14,130 nucleotides of DNA from an uncultured Clostridia bacterium (GCA_948745425.1 CAPZDM010000040.1:1-14130), one strand, 5' to 3'; positions 5,958 to 11,657 are shown, counted from the stretch's first letter. The notes: generated from the letters alone by a model not told the origin. Translations and numbers: made by a program.

Positions 5958-7118
5958 ATGATAGATGTAGCAGTACAAAAACAAGGATATACAGCAAACG
6001 ATTTCCTTATAATGAGTTTTACAGGAACACAAGATTTTGCAGGTTCTGGATTTACAGGTTTAATAAATGAATTATTAAAGAAATCAAGTAATAATTTTAT
6101 AGCAAGAACAAACGAGCAAAATGGAAATTTGTATTTTAGAGTAAAGACAGGATATTCTCATAATGGAACAGCTTTTATGACATATATGTATAATGGACTT
6201 TTAGAATTTTACAATAATAGTTCAAAGGAAAGTAATATGACTAATACAATATTTAATTTGAATAGTACAGTAGAACAAGTAAAAAATGATAATAGTTTTA
6301 AGGAGTTTGGAGATTTGATTTTTCCAGTAGATATAAATATACCTAATAATACAACATTAGAAAAAGTAGGAGATTATTATTATTGGTATAACTATATAAA
6401 TCCAAATAAAACAGTAGAAATCGTAAACTATATGAAAGACCAAGCAGTTTCAAACAAAAAAATATTTTACGATATTTATACAGATGAGGAAAAATCAAAA
6501 GACCCGGAAAAAGCAAACACAGGAATATTTTTTTTTAGAGGCAATCCAAATGAGAAAGTTGCAATAGTAAGTGCAGGTGGTGGATTTTCTTATGTAGGTG
6601 CAATGCACGATAGCTTTCCACATTGTTTGAAACTTTCTGAAAAAGGAATAAATAGCTTTGCTATAATTTATAGACCTGATGCACAAAAAGCTTGTGAAGA
6701 TTTATCAAGAGCAATAGCCTTTATAAATGAGAATAAAGAAGAATTACAAGTTAATATGGAAGATTATTCATTATGGGGAGGCTCAGCAGGAGGTAGAATG
6801 ACAGATTGGGTAGGAACTTATGGTACAGCATATTTTGGAGAAAAAGAATATCCAAAGCCATCAGCACTTATTATACAGTATACTGGACTTTCAGAAGTAA
6901 CAGGGAACGAGCCACCTACTTATAGTTGTGTAGGAACAAATGATGGAATAGCAAATTATAAACTTATGCAAAACAGAATAGATAAAATCAAATCAAACGG
7001 AACAAATAGTAAAATCGAGGTATTTAATGGCTTACCACATGGATTTGGATTAGGAGAAGGAACAATAGCAGAGGGGTGGATAAATAATGCAATAGACTTT
7101 TGGAAAAGCCAGATGTAA
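5958..7118 (+). CDS. 3' part of the frameshifted esterase, with a second alpha/beta-hydrolase domain
   Basis: This 386-residue frame begins with the rest of the upstream esterase domain: FTGTQDFAG (D26) and GYSHNG (H68), followed by MYNGLLEF, the usual end of that fold. After a linker (about 90-165) comes a complete second alpha/beta hydrolase of the acetyl-esterase/BD-FAE type: GGGFSY oxyanion region (207-212), nucleophile GGSAGG (S276), acid in GTNDG (D329) and histidine in LPHGFG (H361). The ATG at 5958 has no ribosome binding site, so independent translation is doubtful. Most likely this is the second half of one anchored double hydrolase whose frame is broken at 5939. Fused esterase pairs like this often remove two kinds of ester from one substrate, which is inference here. 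The following hydrolase gene starts 14 bases downstream. Confidence 0.75.
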   Translation: MIDVAVQKQGYTANDFLIMSFTGTQDFAGSGFTGLINELLKKSSNNFIARTNEQNGNLYFRVKTGYSHNGTAFMTYMYNGLLEFYNNSSKESNMTNTIFNLNSTVEQVKNDNSFKEFGDLIFPVDINIPNNTTLEKVGDYYYWYNYINPNKTVEIVNYMKDQAVSNKKIFYDIYTDEEKSKDPEKANTGIFFFRGNPNEKVAIVSAGGGFSYVGAMHDSFPHCLKLSEKGINSFAIIYRPDAQKACEDLSRAIAFINENKEELQVNMEDYSLWGGSAGGRMTDWVGTYGTAYFGEKEYPKPSALIIQYTGLSEVTGNEPPTYSCVGTNDGIANYKLMQNRIDKIKSNGTNSKIEVFNGLPHGFGLGEGTIAEGWINNAIDFWKSQM

Positions 7119-7132
7119 TGGAGTAGTGAACA

Positions 7133-8032
7133 ATGAAGAAAATTATATTGTTGATATTTATAGTTGTGATATTAGTTATAGTTGGAATTTTTACTATAAA
7201 TAATAAATTCAATAAAACTTCTAACAAAATAATAGATAATAATAAAGAAACATTGGAACAAGGATATATATATGACGAAGAAAATGAAACTACTGCTCCA
7301 AATAAATATATAAAAAAAGGTAGCAAAGAATATAGAGGTTTTATATTAGATAATACTTTAATAACTACAAATTCAGAAATTCATTTTAATATACACTATC
7401 CAGAAAATTATGACGAAACAAAGCAATATGCTATTTATTTTGCAAATCCAGGATGGGAGGGCTTATATTTTCAAGGAGTAGGAAACGATTTAGGAGAGCC
7501 TTATGTGTATGAGGTACAAAAATATAATAAAGATATGATAATTGTTTCAACACAATTAAATGACTGGGGAGAGCAATCGGCAAATGACTGTATAGCATTA
7601 GTAGAATACTTTTTAGAAAACTACAATATTGATAAGTCAAAAGTATATATAAGTGGATTGTCAGGTGGAGGAGAAACATTATCAATAGTTTTAGAAAAAA
7701 GACCAGAATTATTTACATCTGCTTTATATATAAGCAGTCAGTGGGATGGAGATTTAGAAAATTTATCAAAAGCTAAAACACCACTATATATGGTAATAGG
7801 AGAAAATGACAGTTATTATGGAAGTGCAAAAACAAAAAATGCTTATAATAATTTGCACAAACTATACGAAGAACAAGGAATGTCTAATGAAGAAATAGAC
7901 AAAATATTAGTATTAGATGTAAAAAATCACGAATACTTTACTTCAAAAGGATATTCAGATGAACACATGGGAGCAATATCATTTGCCTATGAAGAAAACA
8001 TAATGGAGTGGGTATTTTCAAAAAGTAAGTAA
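7133..8032 (+). CDS. Membrane-anchored alpha/beta hydrolase (esterase/polymer depolymerase-like)
   Basis: The protein has 299 residues with an N-terminal anchor (about 3-21, no cysteine), a linker to about residue 62, and an alpha/beta-hydrolase domain. The triad is readable: nucleophile elbow GLSGGG (S177), acid in VIGENDSYYG (D226), and histidine near the end in DEHMGA (H278). The strand HYPENYDETKQYAIYFANPG is that of secreted esterases. Topology predicts the enzyme on the outer face of the membrane. GGAG (7120-7123) lies nine bases before ATG 7133, and the gene follows the broken double hydrolase by 14 bases. It may share substrates with that neighbour. It is clearly a serine hydrolase; ester, polymer or peptide specificity cannot be decided. 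Confidence 0.85.
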   Translation: MKKIILLIFIVVILVIVGIFTINNKFNKTSNKIIDNNKETLEQGYIYDEENETTAPNKYIKKGSKEYRGFILDNTLITTNSEIHFNIHYPENYDETKQYAIYFANPGWEGLYFQGVGNDLGEPYVYEVQKYNKDMIIVSTQLNDWGEQSANDCIALVEYFLENYNIDKSKVYISGLSGGGETLSIVLEKRPELFTSALYISSQWDGDLENLSKAKTPLYMVIGENDSYYGSAKTKNAYNNLHKLYEEQGMSNEEIDKILVLDVKNHEYFTSKGYSDEHMGAISFAYEENIMEWVFSKSK

Positions 8033-8053
8033 ATAAGAGAGAGGACAATTTTT

Positions 8054-8548
8054 ATGGAAAAAGTAAATAAATTAGTAGTTTATTTTTCATATACAAATCA
8101 TACAAGAGAAATAGCAAATAGAATTAAGGAAAAAATAAATTGTGATATTTTAGAAATAAAAACAGTAATTCCATATTCAGAAGATTATCAATCTGTTGTA
8201 GATGATGAGCAAAATAGTGAGGCGAGCGAGTCTTTACCAGAAATACAAGAAATAAATCTCAATTTAAGAAAATATGATGAAATAATACTTGGAACTCCTG
8301 TATGGTGGTATAGACCAGTCCCAGCTATAAGAACATTTTTAACTCAAAATGACTTATCAGGAAAAACAATAAAACCATTTGCAACAAACGCAGGTTGGAT
8401 TGGAAGAACTTTTGCAGAGATTAAGAAATTATGTCCTAATTCAAAGGTAGACGATGGATTAAATATTTTGTATGATGCAGGAGATTATAGAACAAGAAAA
8501 TTAATTACTACATTAGAAGAAATTGATAATTGGATTAAAACATTATAA
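8054..8548 (+). CDS. Cytosolic flavodoxin
   Basis: The protein has 164 residues without signal or anchor, so it is cytosolic, unlike the two flavodoxins earlier in the operon. The FMN phosphate loop is SYTNHT (12-17), the flavin-stacking segment GTPVWWY (80-86), and a PFATNAGWIGRT loop follows at about 109-120. Length and motifs suit a short-chain flavodoxin that carries one or two electrons between reductases. GAGAGAGG lies just upstream of ATG 8054, and the gene starts 21 bases after the previous stop. Its presence with a flavin reductase-like protein and a membrane cytochrome candidate suggests it may deliver electrons to the membrane, which is inference. Confidence 0.9.
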   Translation: MEKVNKLVVYFSYTNHTREIANRIKEKINCDILEIKTVIPYSEDYQSVVDDEQNSEASESLPEIQEINLNLRKYDEIILGTPVWWYRPVPAIRTFLTQNDLSGKTIKPFATNAGWIGRTFAEIKKLCPNSKVDDGLNILYDAGDYRTRKLITTLEEIDNWIKTL

Positions 8549-8589
8549 TAAAGTATATACTTGTAAAACAAGCAGTTTGGAGGGAGGAT

Positions 8590-8970
8590 ATGTCAAAAAT
8601 ATTAATAATAGAAGATGACAATATTATAGATAAATTTTTAAATGAAATTGCAGAAGAAAATATTACTATAATAAATACAACTAAAAAATCTAATGAATTA
8701 CATTATAATGATATTAAATTGAATAAAGAGAATTATGAAGTTTTTAAAGGTGCAGAGAAAGTATTTTTGACAGAAAAAGAATTTGAAATTTTAAAATTAT
8801 TTATGGAAAATCCAAACAAGGTTTTTTCAAGAGAAAATATATTAGACTCTGTATGGGGATATGAGTATTTTGGAGATGCACAGATAATAAACACACATAT
8901 AAAAAATATACGAAAAAAGCTAGGTAATGATTATATAAGAACTATTAGAGGAGCAGGATATAAACTATAA
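8590..8970 (+). CDS. OmpR-type winged-helix regulator lacking its receiver domain
   Basis: The protein has 126 residues. The first eleven (MSKILIIEDDN) match the start of a receiver domain including the acidic pair, but the next 90 or so residues of a normal receiver, with the phospho-accepting aspartate and conserved lysine, are absent. From about residue 37 the text is a complete OmpR/PhoB DNA-binding domain: INLN-type entry strand, FLTEKEFEILKLF, NPNKVFSRENILDSVWG, VNTHIKN-like recognition helix (IINTHIKNIRKKL) and the final TIRGAGYKL. An internal in-frame deletion is the simplest origin, leaving DNA binding without phosphorylation control. No histidine kinase is nearby. GGAGG (8579-8583) precedes ATG 8590 by six bases. 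It is the last gene before a strong terminator, 41 bases after the flavodoxin; it could be degraded or a constitutive regulator. Confidence 0.82.
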   Translation: MSKILIIEDDNIIDKFLNEIAEENITIINTTKKSNELHYNDIKLNKENYEVFKGAEKVFLTEKEFEILKLFMENPNKVFSRENILDSVWGYEYFGDAQIINTHIKNIRKKLGNDYIRTIRGAGYKL

Positions 8971-8981
8971 AAATATAAAAA

Positions 8982-9024
8982 AGAATAGTGATAGAGAAGT
9001 TAAGTTCTATCACTATTCTTTTTT
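8982..9024 (+). terminator. Strong bidirectional terminator ending the redox/hydrolase operon
   Basis: AGAATAGTGATAGA (8982-8995) pairs perfectly with TCTATCACTATTCT (9006-9019) around a ten-base loop, flanked by an A run on the left and T9019-9024 on the right. Read on either strand the hairpin is followed by T-rich sequence, so it can end both the operon and the convergent XRE gene at 9100-9366. The bases between it and the XRE stop hold only two copies of AAAACTCCAT (9034-9043, 9066-9075). Confidence 0.93.
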
Positions 9025-9099
9025 ATATTTTTTAAAACTCCATAAAATTACATTTTAATTCTATAAAAACTCCATTTTTCTTAGATATTATACAGATAA

Positions 9100-9366
9100 T
9101 TATTGAAGACGTAAAAATTCGTCATTAGCACCAAAATAAAGTTCATCTAAGGTAATACCAAAAATTTTTGCTAAAGCAAAAGCTTCATAATCTTTGACGA
9201 TACGTTTATTGTTTTCAATAAGATAAATATCAGAGTGGTACAAGTTCAATCCTAATAAATCTAATTGTTGGCAAAGTTGTTCTTGTGTATAGCCTTTTTG
9301 ATTTCTATATTTTTTTACATTTTTGCCAATAATGTTTGATTTATCATTAAATTTTTTAGATTGCAT
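9100..9366 (-). CDS. XRE/Cro-like helix-turn-helix regulator
   Basis: The protein has 88 residues and consists essentially of one Cro/C1-type HTH. After a basic start, IIGKNVKKYRNQKGYTQEQL gives the first helices (11-30), then SDIYLIENNKR (45-55) is the recognition and following helix, and ALAKIFGITLDELYFG (65-79) closes the fold. Small XRE proteins of this kind usually repress genes of a mobile element, including their own. GGAGG stands close upstream of the ATG (complement of 9364-9366). It is divergent from the sigma-like regulator and the recombination module to its right, and convergent with the redox operon on its left. Repeats in its upstream region (9387-9416) are a candidate operator. 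Confidence 0.9.
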   Translation of the reverse strand: MQSKKFNDKSNIIGKNVKKYRNQKGYTQEQLCQQLDLLGLNLYHSDIYLIENNKRIVKDYEAFALAKIFGITLDELYFGANDEFLRLQ

Positions 9367-9386
9367 CTTTTATCCCTCCGATTTTG

Positions 9387-9416
9387 CTTACAATTATCCA
9401 ATTTGTATCTTACAAT
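9387..9416. promoter_or_regulatory. Candidate XRE operator: direct repeats and a small palindrome
   Basis: CTTACAAT occurs at 9387-9394 and again at 9409-9416, exactly 22 bases (two helical turns) apart. The second copy is part of the perfect palindrome TTGTA-TCT-TACAA (9403-9415). The position, 20 to 50 bases upstream of the XRE start codon, suits autoregulation. No convincing -35/-10 pair was found with it, so the assignment rests on repeat geometry alone. Confidence 0.4.
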
Positions 9417-9512
9417 AAAAAAAATGCTTTCTTGCACGAATGTAATGCAAAACGCAAAATAAAAGAAATGGAGTAAAATTTATAGAAATATTATCAATAA
9501 ATAAATATGAAA

Positions 9513-9556
9513 GGTAGAAAGCATACAAGATAAAACTTGTGTGTTTTTTTGCTACC
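9513..9556 (+). terminator. Hairpin with T7 tract upstream of the sigma-like gene leader
   Basis: CATACAAG (9522-9529) pairs with CTTGTGTG (9536-9543, one G-U) and is followed by seven T (9544-9550), the form of an intrinsic terminator. An outer pair, GGTAG (9513-9517) with CTACC (9552-9556), would enclose the T tract and could make an alternative fold. There is no coding gene on the plus strand before it after the operon terminator, so it probably belongs to the leader of the sigma-like gene. Confidence 0.55.
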
Positions 9557-9579
9557 AAAGAAGAAATAAAATGAATAAT

Positions 9580-9668
9580 AAATACTAGCAATAAACATGG
9601 CAAACACAACAAGAAAGCATTACAGGAGTAATGAGTGTGTTTGTATGTATTAAATTGCTAGTATTTTT
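9580..9668 (+). promoter_or_regulatory. Nested hairpin with T tract: attenuator-like leader structure
   Basis: Four helices nest within each other: AAATACTAGCAAT (9580-9592) with ATTGCTAGTATTT (9654-9666), a perfect 13 pairs; ACAT (9595-9598) with ATGT (9645-9648); CAAACACA (9601-9608) with TGTGTTTG (9636-9643); and CATTAC (9618-9623) with GTAATG (9628-9633) around the tetraloop AGGA. The outer helix runs into T9664-9668. The apical hairpin holds AGGAG and the ATG of the leader peptide at 9631. The chance of four matched arms nesting like this is low, so I regard the RNA structure as real. A ribosome on the leader peptide would break the outer helix, which is the logic of transcription attenuation. 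Confidence 0.65.
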
Positions 9669-9747
9669 ATATGTTTCAGCACGTTCGCCACCGAGCCAGT
9701 CAGTTCAAAAAATTGAATTGATTGGAGGAACGAACGTTGAAAATTGA
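9631..9747 (+). CDS. 38-residue leader peptide overlapping the sigma-like gene
   Basis: ATG 9631 follows AGGAG (9624-9628, a short spacing of two bases) and opens a 38-codon frame ending at TGA 9745-9747. The N-terminal half is hydrophobic (MSVFVCIKLLVFLYVSA), and the second half is polar and proline/serine-rich (ARSPPSQSVQ). Its last eleven bases overlap the TTG start of the sigma-like gene at 9737. The frame runs through both the attenuator hairpin and the hairpin that hides the next ribosome binding site, so its translation should control the downstream gene. It may be only a regulatory uORF rather than a functional peptide. Confidence 0.5.
   Translation: MSVFVCIKLLVFLYVSARSPPSQSVQKIELIGGTNVEN
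9681..9737 (+). promoter_or_regulatory. Hairpin sequestering the ribosome binding site of the sigma-like gene
   Basis: Outer arms ACGTTCG (9681-9687) and CGAACGT (9731-9737) are perfectly complementary. Next, CCACC (9688-9692) can face the ribosome binding site GGAGG (9724-9728) with one A-A mismatch. The inner stem CCAGTCAGTTCAA (9696-9708) pairs with TTGAATTGATTGG (9713-9725) around AAAA with two G-U pairs. In either fold the ribosome binding site is wholly or partly buried, and the first base of the TTG start lies in the outer stem. The left arm is strikingly GC-rich for this DNA (19 G/C of 30 bases at 9677-9706). Confidence 0.65.
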
Positions 9748-10219
9748 AGATAATAAAAAGATTATCTTGGTAGATGAAAATGAATTAGTTGCCGACTTTG
9801 GCAATGATAAATACTATATTACATTTACAAATTATGATGGAGAAAAAATAACAAGTGAAATACCAAGAGAAGTTTTTGATACATATATTGCATCTAAAAA
9901 GTGTTATAAAAGAAATCAAAATGAACAAGAAAGACATTGGGAACAGTCAAGTTTAACAGACGAAACACTTTACAAAAGAGTAAATAAATATGAGCAGAGT
10001 ATAGAGGCAACTATTATAGAAAATGAGAAGAAACGAAATATACATATTGCTATTTCAAAAATACCAAAAGTTCAAAGAGAGAGAATAAAGCTAAAGTATT
10101 TTGACGAACTGAAAGAAAGGGAAGTAGCAGAAAAAGAGGGCATTTCAATAAGGGCAGTACAGTATAGCTTGCATTGTGCAATAGAGAATTTAAAAAAATT
10201 TAAAAAATTTTTAGATTAG
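9737..10219 (+). CDS. Sigma-70 region-4-like DNA-binding regulator
   Basis: The protein has 160 residues from TTG 9737, which lies eight bases after GGAGG (9724-9728); a TTG at 9722 would start inside that site and is rejected. The first 45 residues form a small strand-rich segment (KIILVDENELVADFG.. KYYITFTNYDGEKI). The middle is charged and helical. The C-terminal part (about 104-157) is a sigma region-4-type HTH: SKIPKVQRERIKLKYFDE, LKEREVAEKEGISIRAVQYS, ending NLKKFKKFL. There is no region 2, so it is not a full sigma factor. Such proteins are regularly found in integrative elements of Firmicutes as regulators of transfer or excision genes. It is divergent from the XRE gene, has an elaborate leader, and is closed by a terminator at 10247-10289. 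Confidence 0.85.
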   Translation: MKIEDNKKIILVDENELVADFGNDKYYITFTNYDGEKITSEIPREVFDTYIASKKCYKRNQNEQERHWEQSSLTDETLYKRVNKYEQSIEATIIENEKKRNIHIAISKIPKVQRERIKLKYFDELKEREVAEKEGISIRAVQYSLHCAIENLKKFKKFLD

Positions 10220-10246
10220 ACTTCGTAAAAAGTGTTTTTAGTGAGG

Positions 10247-10289
10247 AAACAAGTGAAAGGGTTAATTTCCTTTTGCTTGTTTATTTTTT
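10247..10289 (+). terminator. Intrinsic terminator of the sigma-like gene
   Basis: AAACAAGTGAAAGG (10247-10260) pairs with CCTTTTGCTTGTTT (10269-10282) over 14 positions with two G-U pairs, and is followed by A and six T (10284-10289). It lies 28 bases after the stop codon. Confidence 0.88.
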
Positions 10290-10294
10290 ATTTG

Positions 10295-10580
10295 TACAAG
10301 CTGAACATTGAAAAGTAAATAATGTTCATTGGAAACAACTATTATTTGAGCTAGGTTGAATAGAGAGCAGAACTAGGATACTTGAAATACTAGGTTGCAC
10401 CTAGTAAGGCGAAGATAAATAATAGGAGATACTTTTGCATAGTCACAGCTTGAGTGGTTTAAAAGCACCATCGCACGCAATGAGTGCAAGTCTGCGTTGC
10501 AGGCAGGTACATTTTGAGATATAAGCAGAAATATATCCGAAGTGTAACCTATGGAGCAATTTAGCAAATTGCCGTCTAAT
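10295..10580 (+). ncRNA. Candidate structured non-coding RNA upstream of the MazF-like gene
   Basis: No credible gene occupies this stretch on either strand. It carries many complementary arms: TGAACATT/AATGTTCA (10302-10309, 10321-10328); a long-range nine-base pair CTATTATTT/AAATAATAG (10339-10347, 10417-10425) enclosing the perfect hairpin ACTAGGT-TGC-ACCTAGT (10389-10405); GCAC/GTGC and CTGC-GTT-GCAG in the 10472-10505 segment; GATATA/TATATC inside GGTACA/TGTAACC (about 10506-10550); and GCAATTT-AGC-AAATTGC (10556-10572). CTAGG occurs three times (about 10351, 10373, 10390). The 10465-10507 part is about 58% G+C, far above its surroundings. I do not recognise a named RNA class. The strand is assumed from the flanking genes and has not been shown. 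Confidence 0.4.
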
Positions 10581-10606
10581 GAGTAAAAGAAAAGATAAAA
10601 ACAAGA

Positions 10607-10634
10607 GGGCTATTCTTGATTTTTAGAATAGCCC
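10607..10634. other. Perfect 10-bp hairpin just before the MazF-like gene
   Basis: GGGCTATTCT (10607-10616) pairs perfectly with AGAATAGCCC (10625-10634) around TGATTTTT. On the plus strand no T run follows, so it is not a normal terminator there. On the minus strand it is followed by TCTTGTTTTTATCTTTT and would terminate leftward transcription. It ends 12 bases before the MazF ribosome binding site and may also affect translation of the toxin. Confidence 0.6.
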
Positions 10635-10658
10635 CAAAGTGAAACAGGAGGAAAAAAC

Positions 10659-11012
10659 GTGAATATGAGAATACATAGAGGAGAAATTTATTTTGCAAAA
10701 CTTTTTGGAACATTGGGAAGTGAGGAAAACGGATATAGACCAGTTGTAATAGTTCAAAATGATATAGGTAATAAATTTGCAAATACAGTTATAATCGTAC
10801 CACTAACTAGGAAAATTGATATAAACAATAAGCAACCTACACACGTTTTTCTTAAAGCCTTTGGAAATATAAAATATAATTCAATGATCCTAGCCGAACA
10901 GATAAGGACAATAGATAAAAGAAGATTATGCAGAAAAGTTGGTATATTACCAAGTAATATTATGCAAAAAGTTGATGCTGCAATGGAGATTGCACAAGGA
11001 ATAAAAAAATAA
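10659..11012 (+). CDS. MazF/PemK-family endoribonuclease toxin
   Basis: The protein has 117 residues, the family's normal length. MazF toxins are sequence-specific mRNA interferases. The signature is clear: HRGEIYFAKLFGTLGSEENG then YRPVVIVQNDIGNKFANTVI, VPLTRKI, QPTHVFL, MILAEQIRTIDKRRL. R27 and T50 correspond to the catalytic arginine and threonine of the Bacillus MazF group. Start: GTG 10659 lies seven bases after AGGAGG (10646-10651); an ATG two codons later (10665) is an alternative. No MazE-type antitoxin gene is found upstream; the preceding region is non-coding and structured. A terminator-like hairpin follows at 11026-11058 and then an unknown gene. In clostridial mobile elements lone MazF-like genes of this kind are not rare, so it may act in maintenance or regulation of the element. 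Confidence 0.93.
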   Translation: MNMRIHRGEIYFAKLFGTLGSEENGYRPVVIVQNDIGNKFANTVIIVPLTRKIDINNKQPTHVFLKAFGNIKYNSMILAEQIRTIDKRRLCRKVGILPSNIMQKVDAAMEIAQGIKK

Positions 11013-11025
11013 TTGTGAATACAGA

Positions 11026-11058
11026 GGGACAAGTTTTAATTATAGCTTGTTTCTTTTT
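11026..11058 (+). terminator. Terminator-like hairpin after the MazF-like gene
   Basis: GGGACAAG (11026-11033) pairs with CTTGTTTC (11046-11053) using two G-U pairs around a 12-base loop, and is followed by five T (11054-11058). The stem is AU-rich and moderate, so read-through into the next gene 22 bases further on is possible. Confidence 0.55.
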
Positions 11059-11080
11059 GTATGGAAAGGAAATAGATTAA

Positions 11081-11488
11081 ATGAAGAAAAGTGAAATAGA
11101 AAAATTAACAAACAAGAGATACACAATAAAACAAGCAATAGCTTATTTTATTGAAACCTACGTTAATGTTGAGGATAAATTGAATTTTAAGGAGATAATG
11201 AATAAGTTAATACTTAATCTTATTAAAATAGATGAAAAAGAAATAATGGAAAAAATAGAAGTAACCGATGTTGAGTATTTTTGGAGTATTAATGTAGAGC
11301 AGCTAATATCGTATGCTTATATAATTTTTGAAAAAATAACGAATACAAAACAGGAGGTGGAAATAAGAAATATTATAGAGGAATTAAAGAATGCAATAAA
11401 ATTATATTCTCCAAATAATGCAGAAGAATTTGTTGAAAATAAAATGGGAAATAGTACAGAAGAAAATTCAGGTGGTGTAAATGGTTAA
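11081..11488 (+). CDS. Hypothetical acidic helical protein of the recombination module
   Basis: The 135-residue product is not a family I recognise. It is predicted almost wholly helical, soluble and acidic, starting MKKSEIEKLTNKRYTIKQAI, with Asn/Glu/Ser/Gly-rich C-terminal residues (NSTEENSGGVNG) that look disordered. There is no signal peptide or membrane helix. An AAGGA site (about 11066-11070) precedes ATG 11081 by ten bases. It lies between the MazF-like toxin and a small accessory gene whose ATG (11481) overlaps its stop by eight bases, so the two are probably translationally coupled. Possible roles are an accessory factor of the recombinase or a neutralising partner of the toxin, but nothing in the sequence demonstrates either. 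Confidence 0.7.
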   Translation: MKKSEIEKLTNKRYTIKQAIAYFIETYVNVEDKLNFKEIMNKLILNLIKIDEKEIMEKIEVTDVEYFWSINVEQLISYAYIIFEKITNTKQEVEIRNIIEELKNAIKLYSPNNAEEFVENKMGNSTEENSGGVNG

Positions 11489-11657
11489 GAAAATTATATT
11501 AGATAATACACCTCAGTTCGATAAACAATTACTAAATTATTCTTTACAAATTAAAGCATTAAATTATTAAAAAAATAACAATTCAATAAATAATGAACTG
11601 TATGAGAAAGTCAAGTCTATCTTTTATACAAATTACACATTAGGAATAAGTAAATAA
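11481..11657 (+). pseudogene. Small recombinase-associated gene interrupted by an in-frame stop
   Basis: ATG 11481 overlaps the previous stop (ATGGTTAA) and follows AGGTGG (11470-11475). The frame reads 29 residues (MVKKIILDNTPQFDKQLLNY and on to KALNY), meets TAA at 11568-11570, then continues open for 28 more codons (KNNNSINNELYEKVKSIFYT to GISK) before TAA 11655-11657. The two halves join sensibly as one 58-residue protein with a helix-loop-helix end (ALNYL.NNNSINNELYEKVKS), like the small proteins with a 'L..LL..G.I...EY..IK' ending often found just before serine recombinases. A TTA to TAA change is the simplest explanation. The 29-residue product may still be made. It ends 43 bases before the recombinase start. 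Confidence 0.6.

Noticed and set aside
8555..8572. CTTGT-AAA-ACAAG hairpin between the cytosolic flavodoxin and the receiver-less regulator
   Set aside because: It has only five base pairs and no T tract after it, so it is too weak to call a terminator.
9394..9612. A 72-residue minus-strand frame upstream of the XRE gene
   Set aside because: It has no ribosome binding site, its hydrophobic composition follows from AT-rich DNA, and it overlaps strong plus-strand hairpins.
10373..10567. A 64-residue minus-strand frame in the structured region before the MazF-like gene
   Set aside because: It has no start signals and no recognisable family. The region's inverted repeats point to RNA structure, which can produce open frames by chance.
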